From Dehalococcoidia bacterium (GTDB lineage: Bacteria > Chloroflexota > Dehalococcoidia > GIF9 > UBA5629), in NCBI GenBank assembly GCA_003142375.1, contig PLME01000005.1:63180-114581 (forward strand): a DNA stretch of 51,402 nt. The letters run 5' to 3'. Below, piece after piece: positions 1 through 8,135 of this stretch. Positions within the stretch are counted from its first letter, which is position 1, and each line of letters opens with the position of its first letter. The position numbers and the translations under genes are program-made. Under the pieces are notes generated by a model. The model saw only the letters and a program-made list of their open reading frames with translations. It searched no databases and was not told the DNA's origin.

Positions 1-385
1 TGCTTAGCTGGAAGGTCTGCGGCCCGATTTTAATCGTACATAGGCCGGGGTCGTGGATGGATGTCTGAAATATGGCTTTGCCGCTGCCTCCGGGGGGGAC
101 CGGCACATCCTGGGTATCTACCTTCGAACCGTTGATATAGAGGTCGGCAGTGTAGGTTCCCGCAACCGTCCCCGTATTGCCTATGGGCATAGTGACGGTG
201 AAAGACTGGCCCGCTGCAATAGGCAGGGGCGTAACTGAGATGGGGTCAAAAGTGAAGAGGGGCATGGGCGCCACCGGAGGCGCCTGCAGATCCGACGGCC
301 TCGCGCCCGCACATCCTGTATAGATAAGCGCCAGCCCTATGAAAGCCAAAGCTAAAAACGCCGGACGTCGCTTTTTTCCACCCAT
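1..385 (-). CDS. Putative secreted lipoprotein, N-terminal part (C-terminus beyond the window)
   Basis: The reading frame is open from an ATG at 385 down to base 1, so the C-terminus is missing. A GAGGTG stretch just before the ATG serves as ribosome binding site. The protein starts with a basic MGGKKRR stretch, then a hydrophobic helix ending in a lipobox-like YTGC near residue 25, so it should be exported and lipid-anchored. The mature part is Pro-rich (APPVAPMPLF) and then reads like a beta-sandwich of the CARDB/Ig type: ITV-style strands, 'IAAGQSFTVTMPIGNTGT', and 'YTADLYINGSKVDT'. Such domains usually bind carbohydrate or protein partners outside the cell; no specific role can be given. 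Confidence 0.75.
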   Translation of the reverse strand, partial: MGGKKRRPAFLALAFIGLALIYTGCAGARPSDLQAPPVAPMPLFTFDPISVTPLPIAAGQSFTVTMPIGNTGTVAGTYTADLYINGSKVDTQDVPVPPGGSGKAIFQTSIHDPGLCTIKIGPQTFQLS

Positions 386-477
386 ATGCACCTCACTCTT
401 TAATCAAGCAGATTTATACTTGCCTTAAGTTATCTAGAGTGATTATAAAACGGCGTGAAAGGTTTGCAAAATTGACG

Positions 478-972
478 CTACCTTTTCAGAATCTTATCGA
501 TATCCTCGTATGTATCGTCGACGATTTTACGGATCTTTTTCAGGTCATCCGGCGTAGCAGCCCACCCCCTGCTGGCGCATAACCTGGATATCCTGCCTAC
601 CTCGTGCATGAGGTCATGAAATTCATGATGCGATCGTGAAAACCCGCAGTGCTTTATATGATCTCTGATGCCGTCCACCGTCTCTTTTTGAGAGTCCAGG
701 AAATTTCTTCCCTCATCGGTGATGGTATACACCTTTTTGCCGTCCTGCTCGGCGGCTGAAACATATCCGAGCTCTTCAAAATATTGAAGCGTAGGATAAA
801 CTATACCTGCGCTGGGGACGTATAAACCCCCGAATTGGCCCTCCAGTTCACGGATTATCTCGTAGCCGTAGCTGGGCTTATCCTTGAGCATATCGAGTAT
901 AACGTACTTAAAATCTCCGTTGCGGAACATCCTGCCCATCCATGGCCCATGCCCAAATTTGTGTCCATGCAT
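478..972 (-). CDS. PadR-family transcriptional regulator
   Basis: A 165-residue winged-helix repressor. The N-terminal half carries the PadR pattern: 'YVILDMLKDKPSYGYEIIREL', then 'PSAGIVYPTLQYFEELGYV' as recognition helix and wing, then 'KKVYTITDEGRNFL'. The C-terminal half is helical and probably forms the dimer. The ATG at 972 is chosen because AGGAGGG lies 6-7 bases upstream; an ATG 36 bases further upstream falls inside the operator and has no ribosome binding site. The N-terminus is His/Gly/Met-rich (MHGHKFGHGPWMGRMF), as in many PadR proteins near metal or drug genes; ligand unknown. The gene is divergent from an alpha/beta hydrolase, and the palindromes between them suggest that it represses itself and perhaps the hydrolase. 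Confidence 0.9.
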   Translation of the reverse strand: MHGHKFGHGPWMGRMFRNGDFKYVILDMLKDKPSYGYEIIRELEGQFGGLYVPSAGIVYPTLQYFEELGYVSAAEQDGKKVYTITDEGRNFLDSQKETVDGIRDHIKHCGFSRSHHEFHDLMHEVGRISRLCASRGWAATPDDLKKIRKIVDDTYEDIDKILKR

Positions 973-988
973 AGTCAACCCTCCTAAA

Positions 989-1026
989 GATATATTAAAA
1001 TATAACAAGATATATCTTAATATATC
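989..1026. promoter_or_regulatory. Nested palindromic operator, probable PadR binding site
   Basis: Two perfect inverted repeats overlap here. The outer one has 10-base arms, GATATATTAA (989-998) and TTAATATATC (1017-1026). The inner one is a 12-base perfect palindrome, AAGATATATCTT (1007-1018). The inner palindrome overlaps the predicted -10 box of the padR promoter, so binding would block transcription of padR. PadR-family operators are typically AT-rich dyads of this kind. The assignment to this PadR is inference from position. Confidence 0.7.
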
Positions 1027-1042
1027 GGAAAGCAGTTGTCAA
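1014..1042 (-). promoter_or_regulatory. Predicted sigma70-type promoter of the padR gene
   Basis: On the minus strand a perfect -35 TTGACA (1042-1037) is followed after 17 bases by TAAGAT (1019-1014) as -10. The operator palindrome covers the -10 box. The transcript would start about 35 bases before the ATG at 972. Confidence 0.55.
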
Positions 1043-1071
1043 CAGGGTTGGTTGGTCCATATCAATTGAAC

Positions 1072-1099
1072 TTGCCACAGTTGCTATAACATGTATAAT
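1072..1099 (+). promoter_or_regulatory. Predicted sigma70-type promoter of the alpha/beta hydrolase gene
   Basis: TTGCCA (1072-1077) and a perfect TATAAT (1094-1099) are separated by 16 bases. The expected start near 1106 leaves a leader of about 60 bases before the ATG at 1166. The promoter lies about 45 bases beyond the PadR dyad, so repression by PadR is possible but less direct than for padR itself. Confidence 0.6.
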
Positions 1100-1165
1100 T
1101 AAATACTTTAAGGAAAATCGCAGTAAAACGGCTGGAAATTCAAAGATAAAAAGGGAGGAAACGCA

Positions 1166-1984
1166 ATGCCATTCGCCGACTCAGGCGGTTTGAAAATATA
1201 CTATGAAGTCGTGGGACAGGGTGACCCGCTGGTCTTGATTCAGGGATACGGCCAGCATTTGTTGCATTGGGGAACGCTGCCGGCAGAATTCGCCAAGCTT
1301 CAATACCAGGTTATTCTCATCGATAACCGCGGCACAGGCAGAAGCGATAAACCGAGTGCGCCGTTCAGTATTGCTGATATGGCCGATGACGTCTGCAAGG
1401 TGCTGGATGCGTTATCGATCAAAAAGGCCAGCGTGTTCGGCATCTCCATGGGAGGCATGATAGCCCAGGAATTCGCCTTGAATCATGCTGACAGGCTGGT
1501 GAATTTGGTCCTGGGCTGCACTATGTGCGGAGGATCGCACTCTGTACCGCCAACTCCCGAAGGCTCTAGGATACTTTTCGATTATAACTATCTAATGAGC
1601 ATGATACCCGAGCAAAGGTCCCGTGAGGTATTCCGCTTTTTATGCTCGGACGAATTCACCGAGGCAAATCCCGAGGCGTTAAAGTACTTCCACGAGGTAA
1701 CCATGCAATATCCCACGCCGTTAGATGTATATATCTGGCAGGCAGACGCGATATCCAAGTTCGATACCTGGGAAAGGCTTGCTAACATCAAGTCGCCAAC
1801 CATGATAATCCACGGCACATCCGATGAGATCATACCCTTTAAAAACAGTGAGATACTGGAAGAAAGGATACCCGGGGCTGAGTTGACGCTATTGCAGGAC
1901 AAGCTGCACTTCTTTTTTATCGAAGCCAGGGATTCGACCAGAATTTTTGTGCAGGGCTTTATGAAGCGGCACGGCAAGAAATGA
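1166..1984 (+). CDS. Alpha/beta hydrolase
   Basis: A 272-residue cytoplasmic alpha/beta-fold hydrolase. The nucleophile elbow is GISMGG with Ser94. The likely acid is Asp220 in 'IIHGTSDEIIPF', and the likely base His248 in 'DKLHFFF'. 'IDNRGTGRSDKP' (residues 52-63) is the usual oxyanion-side loop, and the 130-200 segment forms the cap. The family covers esterases, C-C hydrolases and haloperoxidase-like enzymes; the substrate cannot be told. GGGAGG lies 8 bases before the ATG. It is divergent from a PadR repressor, which often controls a detoxification gene next to it, so a role on a xenobiotic or aromatic ester is a reasonable guess only. Confidence 0.9.
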   Translation: MPFADSGGLKIYYEVVGQGDPLVLIQGYGQHLLHWGTLPAEFAKLQYQVILIDNRGTGRSDKPSAPFSIADMADDVCKVLDALSIKKASVFGISMGGMIAQEFALNHADRLVNLVLGCTMCGGSHSVPPTPEGSRILFDYNYLMSMIPEQRSREVFRFLCSDEFTEANPEALKYFHEVTMQYPTPLDVYIWQADAISKFDTWERLANIKSPTMIIHGTSDEIIPFKNSEILEERIPGAELTLLQDKLHFFFIEARDSTRIFVQGFMKRHGKK

Positions 1985-2000
1985 GCGGCCCGGGTGGAAT

Positions 2001-2852
2001 CTAAAAAGAAGTGACCTTTTCCAGTTTAATAGCCGGGTAGACCTGCTCCATCTTGGGGGGCATAGGGTTGTAGACCCAGTTCACTTCCATTTCACCGCAC
2101 TTGATGCCTCCGATGCTGCGGATACCCTGGAATTTGCCGCGCAATAACACGGTCTGCATATCGAAGGACATGCAAAACAGTGCACACGGAGCATCTTTGG
2201 GTATGGCTTTGAGGTCGTTGCGGTAAACGGATGAAGCAAAAATAACCCTGTCGGTGCCTGCCGTTTGCGCCTGTATGACCGGAATTATGAACGGGTAGCC
2301 GTCTCCATCGATATAAGCCAGGAATTTTAAGTTATCGATCTTATCGATCAGCTTGTGTGTAAACGGGTTGAGGACTTCCCTTCCGCTGCCTTTGCCCGCC
2401 AGGGTTTTAGCCACCATGGTGTTGATGGCAGCCTGAATTATATCGCCCATGGGTAGGGGCTCTTTGCCGAGATGGCCTACCAGGTCCATATAGTAAACGG
2501 TATGGATGCCGAAATAGGCATTGTAGCGGAACATTGGTGTGTTATTGAGCAGGTCGTATTCCGCTCCCTCCCTGGCTGTGCGGGTGAACTTAGCCTTGCC
2601 CCGCCACAGGTTCCGGTCCAGCGTCATAATCAGGAAGCCGGCCCTGGGGTCCTTCTTTACATTGGCCTTGCTGAAGCCTTCGGAGAACTGCCCCCAGAAA
2701 AGCTCAGTAGGTGAATTTGCCTGTATGGTTGATATAAGCGTCAGGTGCGGCAGCCCGTCCCCGTTGATGGTGGCCAGCAGGCCGATTTTCATCTCCGGCT
2801 TGAAGCTTTCGATGTCCTGTTCTGAAAAGGTTGTGTATTTATTTTCCTGCAT
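2001..2852 (-). CDS. Pyridoxamine 5'-phosphate oxidase-fold (FMN-binding split barrel) protein
   Basis: A 283-residue protein with two split-barrel halves. The first begins 'PEMKIGLLATINGDGLPHLTLIS' (about 20-42), the standard start of PPOX-fold flavin or F420-binding proteins; the second begins 'LKFLAYIDGDGYPFIIPV' (about 174-191). No membrane segment or signal is present. It is the last gene of the leftward operon after the glycyl radical enzyme and its activase, only 12 bases after the activase stop. The reaction is unknown. Because glycyl radical enzymes are oxygen-sensitive and often make reactive products, an accessory redox role is conceivable, but nothing in the sequence proves it. 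Confidence 0.8.
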   Translation of the reverse strand: MQENKYTTFSEQDIESFKPEMKIGLLATINGDGLPHLTLISTIQANSPTELFWGQFSEGFSKANVKKDPRAGFLIMTLDRNLWRGKAKFTRTAREGAEYDLLNNTPMFRYNAYFGIHTVYYMDLVGHLGKEPLPMGDIIQAAINTMVAKTLAGKGSGREVLNPFTHKLIDKIDNLKFLAYIDGDGYPFIIPVIQAQTAGTDRVIFASSVYRNDLKAIPKDAPCALFCMSFDMQTVLLRGKFQGIRSIGGIKCGEMEVNWVYNPMPPKMEQVYPAIKLEKVTSF

Positions 2853-2864
2853 CTCCGGCCTCCT

Positions 2865-3890
2865 TCATACGTTTTCTACCCGGGTGGCTCCCGTGGCTGA
2901 TATTATATCGGGGTTTAGCCCGGTCTGTTTTGCGATTTGTTCCAGTTCATCCAGCTCCGGCTGGCTGAGCAGAGGTGTGACCGCGTATTTCCATTCCACA
3001 TCCAACCGCCGGTACTTGTCACGGCAGAGGTTGTTGAATGCGCATAGCTCCCAGCGCTGTACCACGCCATTCAGGTTATCGCGGATAAATTTTCCCACCC
3101 TCTCTACCGTCTGGCGGTTGGCGGTGGCACCTGGAATGAGCGGAGTACGTATCCAGAGAGCTGTGCCTGCCGGATGGGCAGCCAGATAATCCCTGAGGAA
3201 AAGCAGATTATCCAGTATCCGCCGGTTGTCCTGCCCGGTATACTCCCTGTGCCTTTCGGGGTCGATCTCCTTAAGGTCGTATAAAATTAAATCCGTATAA
3301 GGAAGCACCAGCTCCAGGGAGGCCGTAGAACAGAGGCCGCAGGTATCGACAGCCGTGCTTACGCCGTTTTCCTTGAGCTTGCGCAGTAAATTGGCTGCAA
3401 ATTTAGGCTGCATGAGCGGTTCGCCGCCCGAGAGCGTTACCCCGCCGCCCGACTTATCATAATAGACCTTGTCCTTGAGCAACTCCGAGAGCAATTCTTC
3501 CAGTCCAACTACTCTGCCCAGCATCTCCTGGGCGCCGGCCGGACAGGCCGCCACGCATTTACCGCAGGCCTGACAGAGGGACCTGTCCCTGATGATGACT
3601 CCTTCTTTATTCTGCAGACAGCCGGACGGACAGGTCTTCAGGCATATGCCGCATCCGATGCAGTGCACTTCCATCCAGTGCACCTGCCGTTTGGAAGAAA
3701 TGCTCTCCGGGTTATGACACCATGCGCAGTGCAGAGGGCACCCTTTAAAAAAGACAGTCGTGCGTATGCCCGGGCCGTCCTCGGTGGACAACCTCTGTGT
3801 GTGCAGGATAATTGCCCTCTCTCCGCTAATGCTATCAGGAGATGACTCCTCCACATCAGTCTTGAGGTCGGGGTCGGGGTCTGTTTTCAT
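2865..3890 (-). CDS. Glycyl radical enzyme activase (radical SAM, PflA-like)
   Basis: A 341-residue radical SAM protein that should install the glycyl radical on the enzyme encoded 8 bases upstream. The SAM cluster motif is CPLHCAWC with Cys51, Cys55 and Cys58, preceded by 'STEDGPGIRTTVFFKGC', the hallmark of activases. A two-cluster ferredoxin insert follows: Cys77/80/83/87 and Cys106/109/112/116. That insert separates activases of decarboxylase, eliminase and fumarate-adding enzymes from the shorter PFL activase. 'SGGGVTLSGGEPLMQP' is the family's SAM-binding segment. The product acts in the cytoplasm under anoxic conditions. The acidic N-terminal 20 residues are not part of the fold. Confidence 0.93.
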   Translation of the reverse strand: MKTDPDPDLKTDVEESSPDSISGERAIILHTQRLSTEDGPGIRTTVFFKGCPLHCAWCHNPESISSKRQVHWMEVHCIGCGICLKTCPSGCLQNKEGVIIRDRSLCQACGKCVAACPAGAQEMLGRVVGLEELLSELLKDKVYYDKSGGGVTLSGGEPLMQPKFAANLLRKLKENGVSTAVDTCGLCSTASLELVLPYTDLILYDLKEIDPERHREYTGQDNRRILDNLLFLRDYLAAHPAGTALWIRTPLIPGATANRQTVERVGKFIRDNLNGVVQRWELCAFNNLCRDKYRRLDVEWKYAVTPLLSQPELDELEQIAKQTGLNPDIISATGATRVENV

Positions 3891-3898
3891 AGAGGCAG

Positions 3899-6415
3899 TT
3901 ACATCCTGTGGCTTTCGCGGGCAATGATCTCGTTTTGAAGCTCGCGGCCGATCGCCGTGAAATATGCATTATATCCGGTAACCCGCACCAGCAGATGGCG
4001 GTAGTCCTCCGGGTTCTTCTGGGCGTCACGCAGGATATCGGCATCGATCATGTTAATCTGCAATGCGCTTCCGCCGTTCTCCGTGTAGCTGCGCAGGAAG
4101 GCTTTAAATTTGGTGCGGTGTTCTTCATCCCGCAGCAGCGACGGGTTAAAGGTCATAGTATGGCTGGCGCCGTTGGGCAACAGGTTCATATAGCCTTCCC
4201 AATCGCCCTTGCCCGCAGGGTCTTTGCCGCCCAGCACTTTCCCGACCGAATTTACATTGGCGGTCGGGCCGTTGGTATCGGCGCCGGCGCAGGGGCAGAT
4301 GGCATTGGAGAGGAATCTGCCCTTGGGCCGCCCATCCGGGCTGGCCGGCAGGACATAACCATCGCCTACCCAGTAATTCCAAGACAACATGCCCGGACGG
4401 AACTGTTTTCCGGTTGCCGAGGTCTTGTATTTCCATGACTCATCGGTCCACAGCTCCATGACCTTTTTGCCCATCTCATCTGCCTTATCGTCGTCCCTTC
4501 CATATTTGGGCGTCTTGTTGGTAGCCCTGGCCTGAAGAACCTCGTGGCCCTTCCAATTGTCCTTGAGTGCCTGGACAAGTTCCTGCATGGTGCAATCCTT
4601 ATCATCGTAAACCAGGCTCTTAACAGCCAGCATAGAGTCGACCGTGTTGGCGAACGTGACGGCTTCAAGTGTTACGAAGTTGAGTTCGGCTCCACCCCGG
4701 TTGACATCTTTGGCCTTATCTATGCAGCCACGCACCAGGCAAGAGAGGTAAGGCGTGCGGAAATACTCGGCCCTTATGCGGTCGGTCCAATCGTAGAGTT
4801 CGGCCGCCCGTTTAATAATGGCCTGTGTTTGTTTGACGTAGGCATTCCAGAACTCATCCCAGTTTCCGAATTTGGTTGCATCTCCCGTAGCAGCGCCCCA
4901 GAGCTTGAGCTGCTCCTGTTTGCCGGTCAGCGGGTCGGTCCAGGGGATCAGGTCATAGCCGCCGGTGAGGGTGTGCTCGACAGCTTTAAGCAGGTTGAGG
5001 TTGATATCTACCGTGCCCGAGCGGTCGTTGCCACACATGGTATTTTCCAGGCAGCCTACAGGCGCATAGTCGAAGACATTGTCGGCGTTGATAAGTTTGC
5101 CGGCATTCGCCATCCTGGCCTCCCGCAACATGCCAGCGATGGACCGTTCGTCAAAGTTCAGCAGAAAGGGTGACCCCTGACTGGAGGAGATCATATCCAC
5201 CACCCTGTCCATCAATTTGTCGGGGCTGTTCCTGTGCAGGCGCACGTTCGGTTTTGGTTCCAGAAGCGGCGTCAGGTCATCAATTACATCCAGCATGGCG
5301 TACGTTAGGTCGTTGCTCAAATCTACACCGCCCTTGCCCATACCGGACAGGGTGATCAGCTGGCCGAAGCCGGCCGTAATACCCTGATTGCCCCCCGTGC
5401 GGATCATGGCATCGTAGGCATAATTACAGTGGATCCAGAAGCACTTTAAAATCTCTTTGCCGAATTCCCGGTCGATATCTTCGACCAGCGACTTCTTCCA
5501 GAAGGGATAAAGATACTGATCGGCCCGTCCGAATGAGACGCCCGGGCCCGGATAGTTCTCCTCGCTCATAACCAGCATATGCGTGATCCACAGCGACTGC
5601 AGGGCCTCCCAGAAAGAGCCCGCCGGCTCCCAGGGCACGCGCCGAAGCATATCAGCCATCTTAAGCAGTTCTTTTTTCCTTTCGCTGTCGGTTTCTTCAG
5701 AGGCCAGCCTGGTACATTCCTCGCTGTATTCGAAAGCTACATCGCGAGCCATAGTAGCCGCCACCAGCATAGCCCTGATCTGCTCACCTTTTTCCCCATC
5801 GTATTCCCGCTTTGACAGAGAGGCCAGTTTGCGGTTTAGCTCCTCATGAATGCTCTTCCAACCCTCATTCAATATACGCGGATAGTCGGGAATCAAGTGG
5901 CCGCTGGTAGCCCCGGCGTTACCGTAGCCGTGATTGTGGAACCATAATTCGGCCGCCCTGGCGCCCTTTTTGCCGTAGACCTCTCCCCCATACCGCTTCG
6001 CTTCCTTTTCAGTAAAGCACTTGGAAGTCTGAACGTTGAAGCGTCCGCCTGCTATAAGGTCATGGGGTAGTACCTCGTGCGGCAGATAGTAGACCATTAC
6101 TTCCTTGACGAACCAGGCCTGCCGTTCGGGCAGGCTCCATACCCAGAACCCCTCAGGCAGCTCGACCTTGTGAGATACCTGTTGAAAGGCGCCGGTAAAC
6201 GTTGGGAAGAAAGTATATGTCTCCGGCACTATGTAGTAATTGCCTTCCTGGTACTGTATGTCCCAGGGTGTTCCGGTGCTGAACCCTACGAATTCATTAT
6301 TCCAAGGCCGTTTATTTCCCTGGAAGTAGTAATCGCGAAGCCATTTGATGCGCGGCGACAGGTTTTTCGGTTCCTTAATGGAATACCTTGGCGTATTACA
6401 GCTCTGAGTGGTCAT
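3899..6415 (-). CDS. Glycyl radical enzyme, possibly an arylacetate decarboxylase
   Basis: An 838-residue glycyl radical enzyme. The radical site is Gly814 in 'RVTGYNAYF' near the C-terminus. The thiyl site is Cys455 in 'PVGCLENTMCGNDRSG', followed at +2 by Glu457. A single Cys followed by Leu excludes pyruvate formate-lyase, which has adjacent Cys-Cys. A Cys-x-Glu site occurs in 4-hydroxyphenylacetate, phenylacetate and indoleacetate decarboxylases, but also in diol/choline lyases. The long NDRSGTVDINLNLLKAVE stretch after the Cys looks to me most like the arylacetate decarboxylases; this is from memory. The small HpdC-type subunit of the C. difficile enzyme is absent. AGGAGGTCACGAT precedes the ATG. 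Transcription probably starts at the promoter at 6509-6536 and continues into the activase and the PPOX-fold gene. Confidence 0.85.
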   Translation of the reverse strand: MTTQSCNTPRYSIKEPKNLSPRIKWLRDYYFQGNKRPWNNEFVGFSTGTPWDIQYQEGNYYIVPETYTFFPTFTGAFQQVSHKVELPEGFWVWSLPERQAWFVKEVMVYYLPHEVLPHDLIAGGRFNVQTSKCFTEKEAKRYGGEVYGKKGARAAELWFHNHGYGNAGATSGHLIPDYPRILNEGWKSIHEELNRKLASLSKREYDGEKGEQIRAMLVAATMARDVAFEYSEECTRLASEETDSERKKELLKMADMLRRVPWEPAGSFWEALQSLWITHMLVMSEENYPGPGVSFGRADQYLYPFWKKSLVEDIDREFGKEILKCFWIHCNYAYDAMIRTGGNQGITAGFGQLITLSGMGKGGVDLSNDLTYAMLDVIDDLTPLLEPKPNVRLHRNSPDKLMDRVVDMISSSQGSPFLLNFDERSIAGMLREARMANAGKLINADNVFDYAPVGCLENTMCGNDRSGTVDINLNLLKAVEHTLTGGYDLIPWTDPLTGKQEQLKLWGAATGDATKFGNWDEFWNAYVKQTQAIIKRAAELYDWTDRIRAEYFRTPYLSCLVRGCIDKAKDVNRGGAELNFVTLEAVTFANTVDSMLAVKSLVYDDKDCTMQELVQALKDNWKGHEVLQARATNKTPKYGRDDDKADEMGKKVMELWTDESWKYKTSATGKQFRPGMLSWNYWVGDGYVLPASPDGRPKGRFLSNAICPCAGADTNGPTANVNSVGKVLGGKDPAGKGDWEGYMNLLPNGASHTMTFNPSLLRDEEHRTKFKAFLRSYTENGGSALQINMIDADILRDAQKNPEDYRHLLVRVTGYNAYFTAIGRELQNEIIARESHRM

Positions 6416-6508
6416 ATCGTGACCTCCTAAGTGTCTAATTTTCCAACGCGGGCTATCTGTTGGGAGTATAGGTAACAGGTTTTCAGATGGTTCTCACGTA
6501 CAGGTGTA

Positions 6509-6536
6509 ATTGTAAGTCATTGGCCGGTTTTGTCAA
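6509..6536 (-). promoter_or_regulatory. Predicted sigma70-type promoter of the glycyl radical enzyme operon
   Basis: On the minus strand TTGACA (6536-6531) and TACAAT (6514-6509) are separated by 16 bases. The transcript would start near 6502, leaving a leader of about 85 bases with a strong AGGAGG site before the ATG at 6415. Confidence 0.65.
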
Positions 6537-6563
6537 CCACTTTGGTCACAATCAGTAGCTATT

Positions 6564-6593
6564 TTGACCGGAATCCCGGGCAATTAATATAAT
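6564..6593 (+). promoter_or_regulatory. Predicted promoter of mtaB, giving a nearly leaderless transcript
   Basis: TTGACC (6564-6569), 18 bases, then TATAAT (6588-6593). Transcription would begin near 6600, about five bases before the ATG at 6605. No Shine-Dalgarno sequence precedes that ATG, which agrees with a leaderless or nearly leaderless message. Confidence 0.5.
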
Positions 6594-6604
6594 CAACCTG
6601 TAAG

Positions 6605-7915
6605 ATGACCCAAAGGCCCACAGTTGCTATTCACACCCTCGGCTGCAAGCTGAACCAGGCCGAATCCGAAAAGCTGGCACGGGAATTATCTCTGGCCGGA
6701 TACGGCTTTGCGCCGGGAAAAGCCGCGGATATTCATGTCATTAACACCTGTACGGTTACTCACATTGCCGACCGCAAGTCGCGACATATGGTGCGGATGC
6801 TGCGCCGGCAGAATCGACAGGCTTTTATCATAGTTACAGGCTGTTATGCCGAGAGTGCCGCCCAGGACCTCGTTGACTGCGGCGCCGATTGGGTGATCGG
6901 CAACAAGGATAAGATTGCGCTTCCGGATATGATAGCGTCGAAAATAAAGGGGTCGCTAAAGGGCGGGCATGGACGCGATAATTTATCGGGTACTGAAAGG
7001 GTTCGCAGCTTCATCAAGATTCAGGACGGGTGCAACAACTTCTGCTCCTATTGTATCGTTCCATATGTACGCTCCCAAGTCTTCAGCCTGGATGCGAATG
7101 AGGTGATAAATGAAATCAGGGAAAGGGCCGCTGCCGGATATTCGGAGGTCGTTCTCACCGGTACTGAGATCGGTGCCTATGATGATAGTAGCCTGAAGCT
7201 GAACGGTCTGATTCAACGCATTTTAAAGGAAACGGACATAAAAAGGCTGCATCTTTCATCTCTGCAGCCTCAAAGCATCAGCCCGCAATTGCTTAGCCTG
7301 TGGAAAGACAGCAGGCTATTGCGCCACTTCCATTTAGCGTTGCAGAGCGGTAGCGACAGCGTTTTGAAAAGGATGCGCCGCAATTACGACACGGCACAAT
7401 ATAAAAAGATTGTGGATAAGATACTTGGTATAATGCCTGATGCATCAGTTACCACCGACATAATCGTCGGATTCCCCGGTGAAAGTGATGCAGAGTTCCT
7501 GGAAAGCTACAATTTCTGTAAAAATGCGGGATTTGCCGCCATGCACGTGTTTGTTTATTCCGCACGGCCGGGCACGCTGGCAGCCACCATGCCGGGAAAA
7601 GTAGGAGAGAATTTGAAAAAAGAACGAAGCCTTCAAATGCTGGAGTTGGCCGCCCACAATGCTGACAAATTTGCCGGGCGTTTCATCGGTCAAACCAGGA
7701 ATGTACTGTGGGAAAATGAAATAGGGCGTGGCTCAGGTGTTTATGCCGGCCTGACGGACAACTATATACGGACATACGCAACAAGCGAAAAGGATCTAAC
7801 CAATAAAATTATAAAAGCCAGGTTACTTGATCAGGCCAAAGACATGAAGAACCTGAAGTTAAGGGCATCGACCAGGGGCAATCACGGCGAACTGTATAGC
7901 GAGGTGCCAAAATGA
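6605..7915 (+). CDS. mtaB: tRNA (N6-L-threonylcarbamoyladenosine(37)-C2)-methylthiotransferase MtaB
   Basis: A 436-residue radical SAM methylthiotransferase that turns t6A37 of ANN-decoding tRNAs into ms2t6A. The N-terminal UPF0004 domain carries the auxiliary-cluster cysteines Cys14 (in 'HTLGCKLNQAE', the MtaB-specific form), Cys49 and Cys80. The radical SAM triad is Cys143, Cys147 and Cys150 in 'DGCNNFCSYCIVPYVR'. The rest forms the SAM barrel and a C-terminal TRAM-like segment after about residue 370. TLGCKxNQ and CNNFCSYC fit MtaB better than MiaB or RimO. No Shine-Dalgarno site is seen; the promoter lies just upstream. Its stop overlaps the next start by four bases, so it is translationally coupled to the DUF167 gene. 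Confidence 0.9.
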   Translation: MTQRPTVAIHTLGCKLNQAESEKLARELSLAGYGFAPGKAADIHVINTCTVTHIADRKSRHMVRMLRRQNRQAFIIVTGCYAESAAQDLVDCGADWVIGNKDKIALPDMIASKIKGSLKGGHGRDNLSGTERVRSFIKIQDGCNNFCSYCIVPYVRSQVFSLDANEVINEIRERAAAGYSEVVLTGTEIGAYDDSSLKLNGLIQRILKETDIKRLHLSSLQPQSISPQLLSLWKDSRLLRHFHLALQSGSDSVLKRMRRNYDTAQYKKIVDKILGIMPDASVTTDIIVGFPGESDAEFLESYNFCKNAGFAAMHVFVYSARPGTLAATMPGKVGENLKKERSLQMLELAAHNADKFAGRFIGQTRNVLWENEIGRGSGVYAGLTDNYIRTYATSEKDLTNKIIKARLLDQAKDMKNLKLRASTRGNHGELYSEVPK

Positions 7916-8133
7916 GACTGAAAGTCAGAGTCTCGCCGCATGCACCCAAGGATGAAGTGATTAAACAGGGGGACGAATATGTGGTCAGGGTCAGGGCGCT
8001 TCCGGCGGACAATAAAGCCAACGAGGCAGTGATAAATTTGCTTGCCAAACATTTCAAGGTTGCCAAAACTTCGGTCAGGATTGTCTCAGGATTTACGGCA
8101 AGACATAAAATAATTGAGATCAGGTCGGGCTGA
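7912..8133 (+). CDS. DUF167 / YggU (UPF0235) family protein
   Basis: A 73-residue protein with the full DUF167 pattern: 'LKVRVSPHAPKDEV' at the start, 'VRVRALPADNKANEAVINLLAKHFKVAKTSV' in the middle and 'VSGFTARHKIIEI' at the end. The family is widespread and small and has no settled function. It starts within the ATGA shared with mtaB and ends two bases before the next gene, so the three genes form one operon. Confidence 0.88.
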   Translation: MRLKVRVSPHAPKDEVIKQGDEYVVRVRALPADNKANEAVINLLAKHFKVAKTSVRIVSGFTARHKIIEIRSG

Positions 8134-8135
8134 TT

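Noticed and set aside
3899-6415. Pyruvate formate-lyase
   Set aside because: PFL needs two adjacent Cys residues in the active site; here Cys455 is followed by Leu and then Glu.
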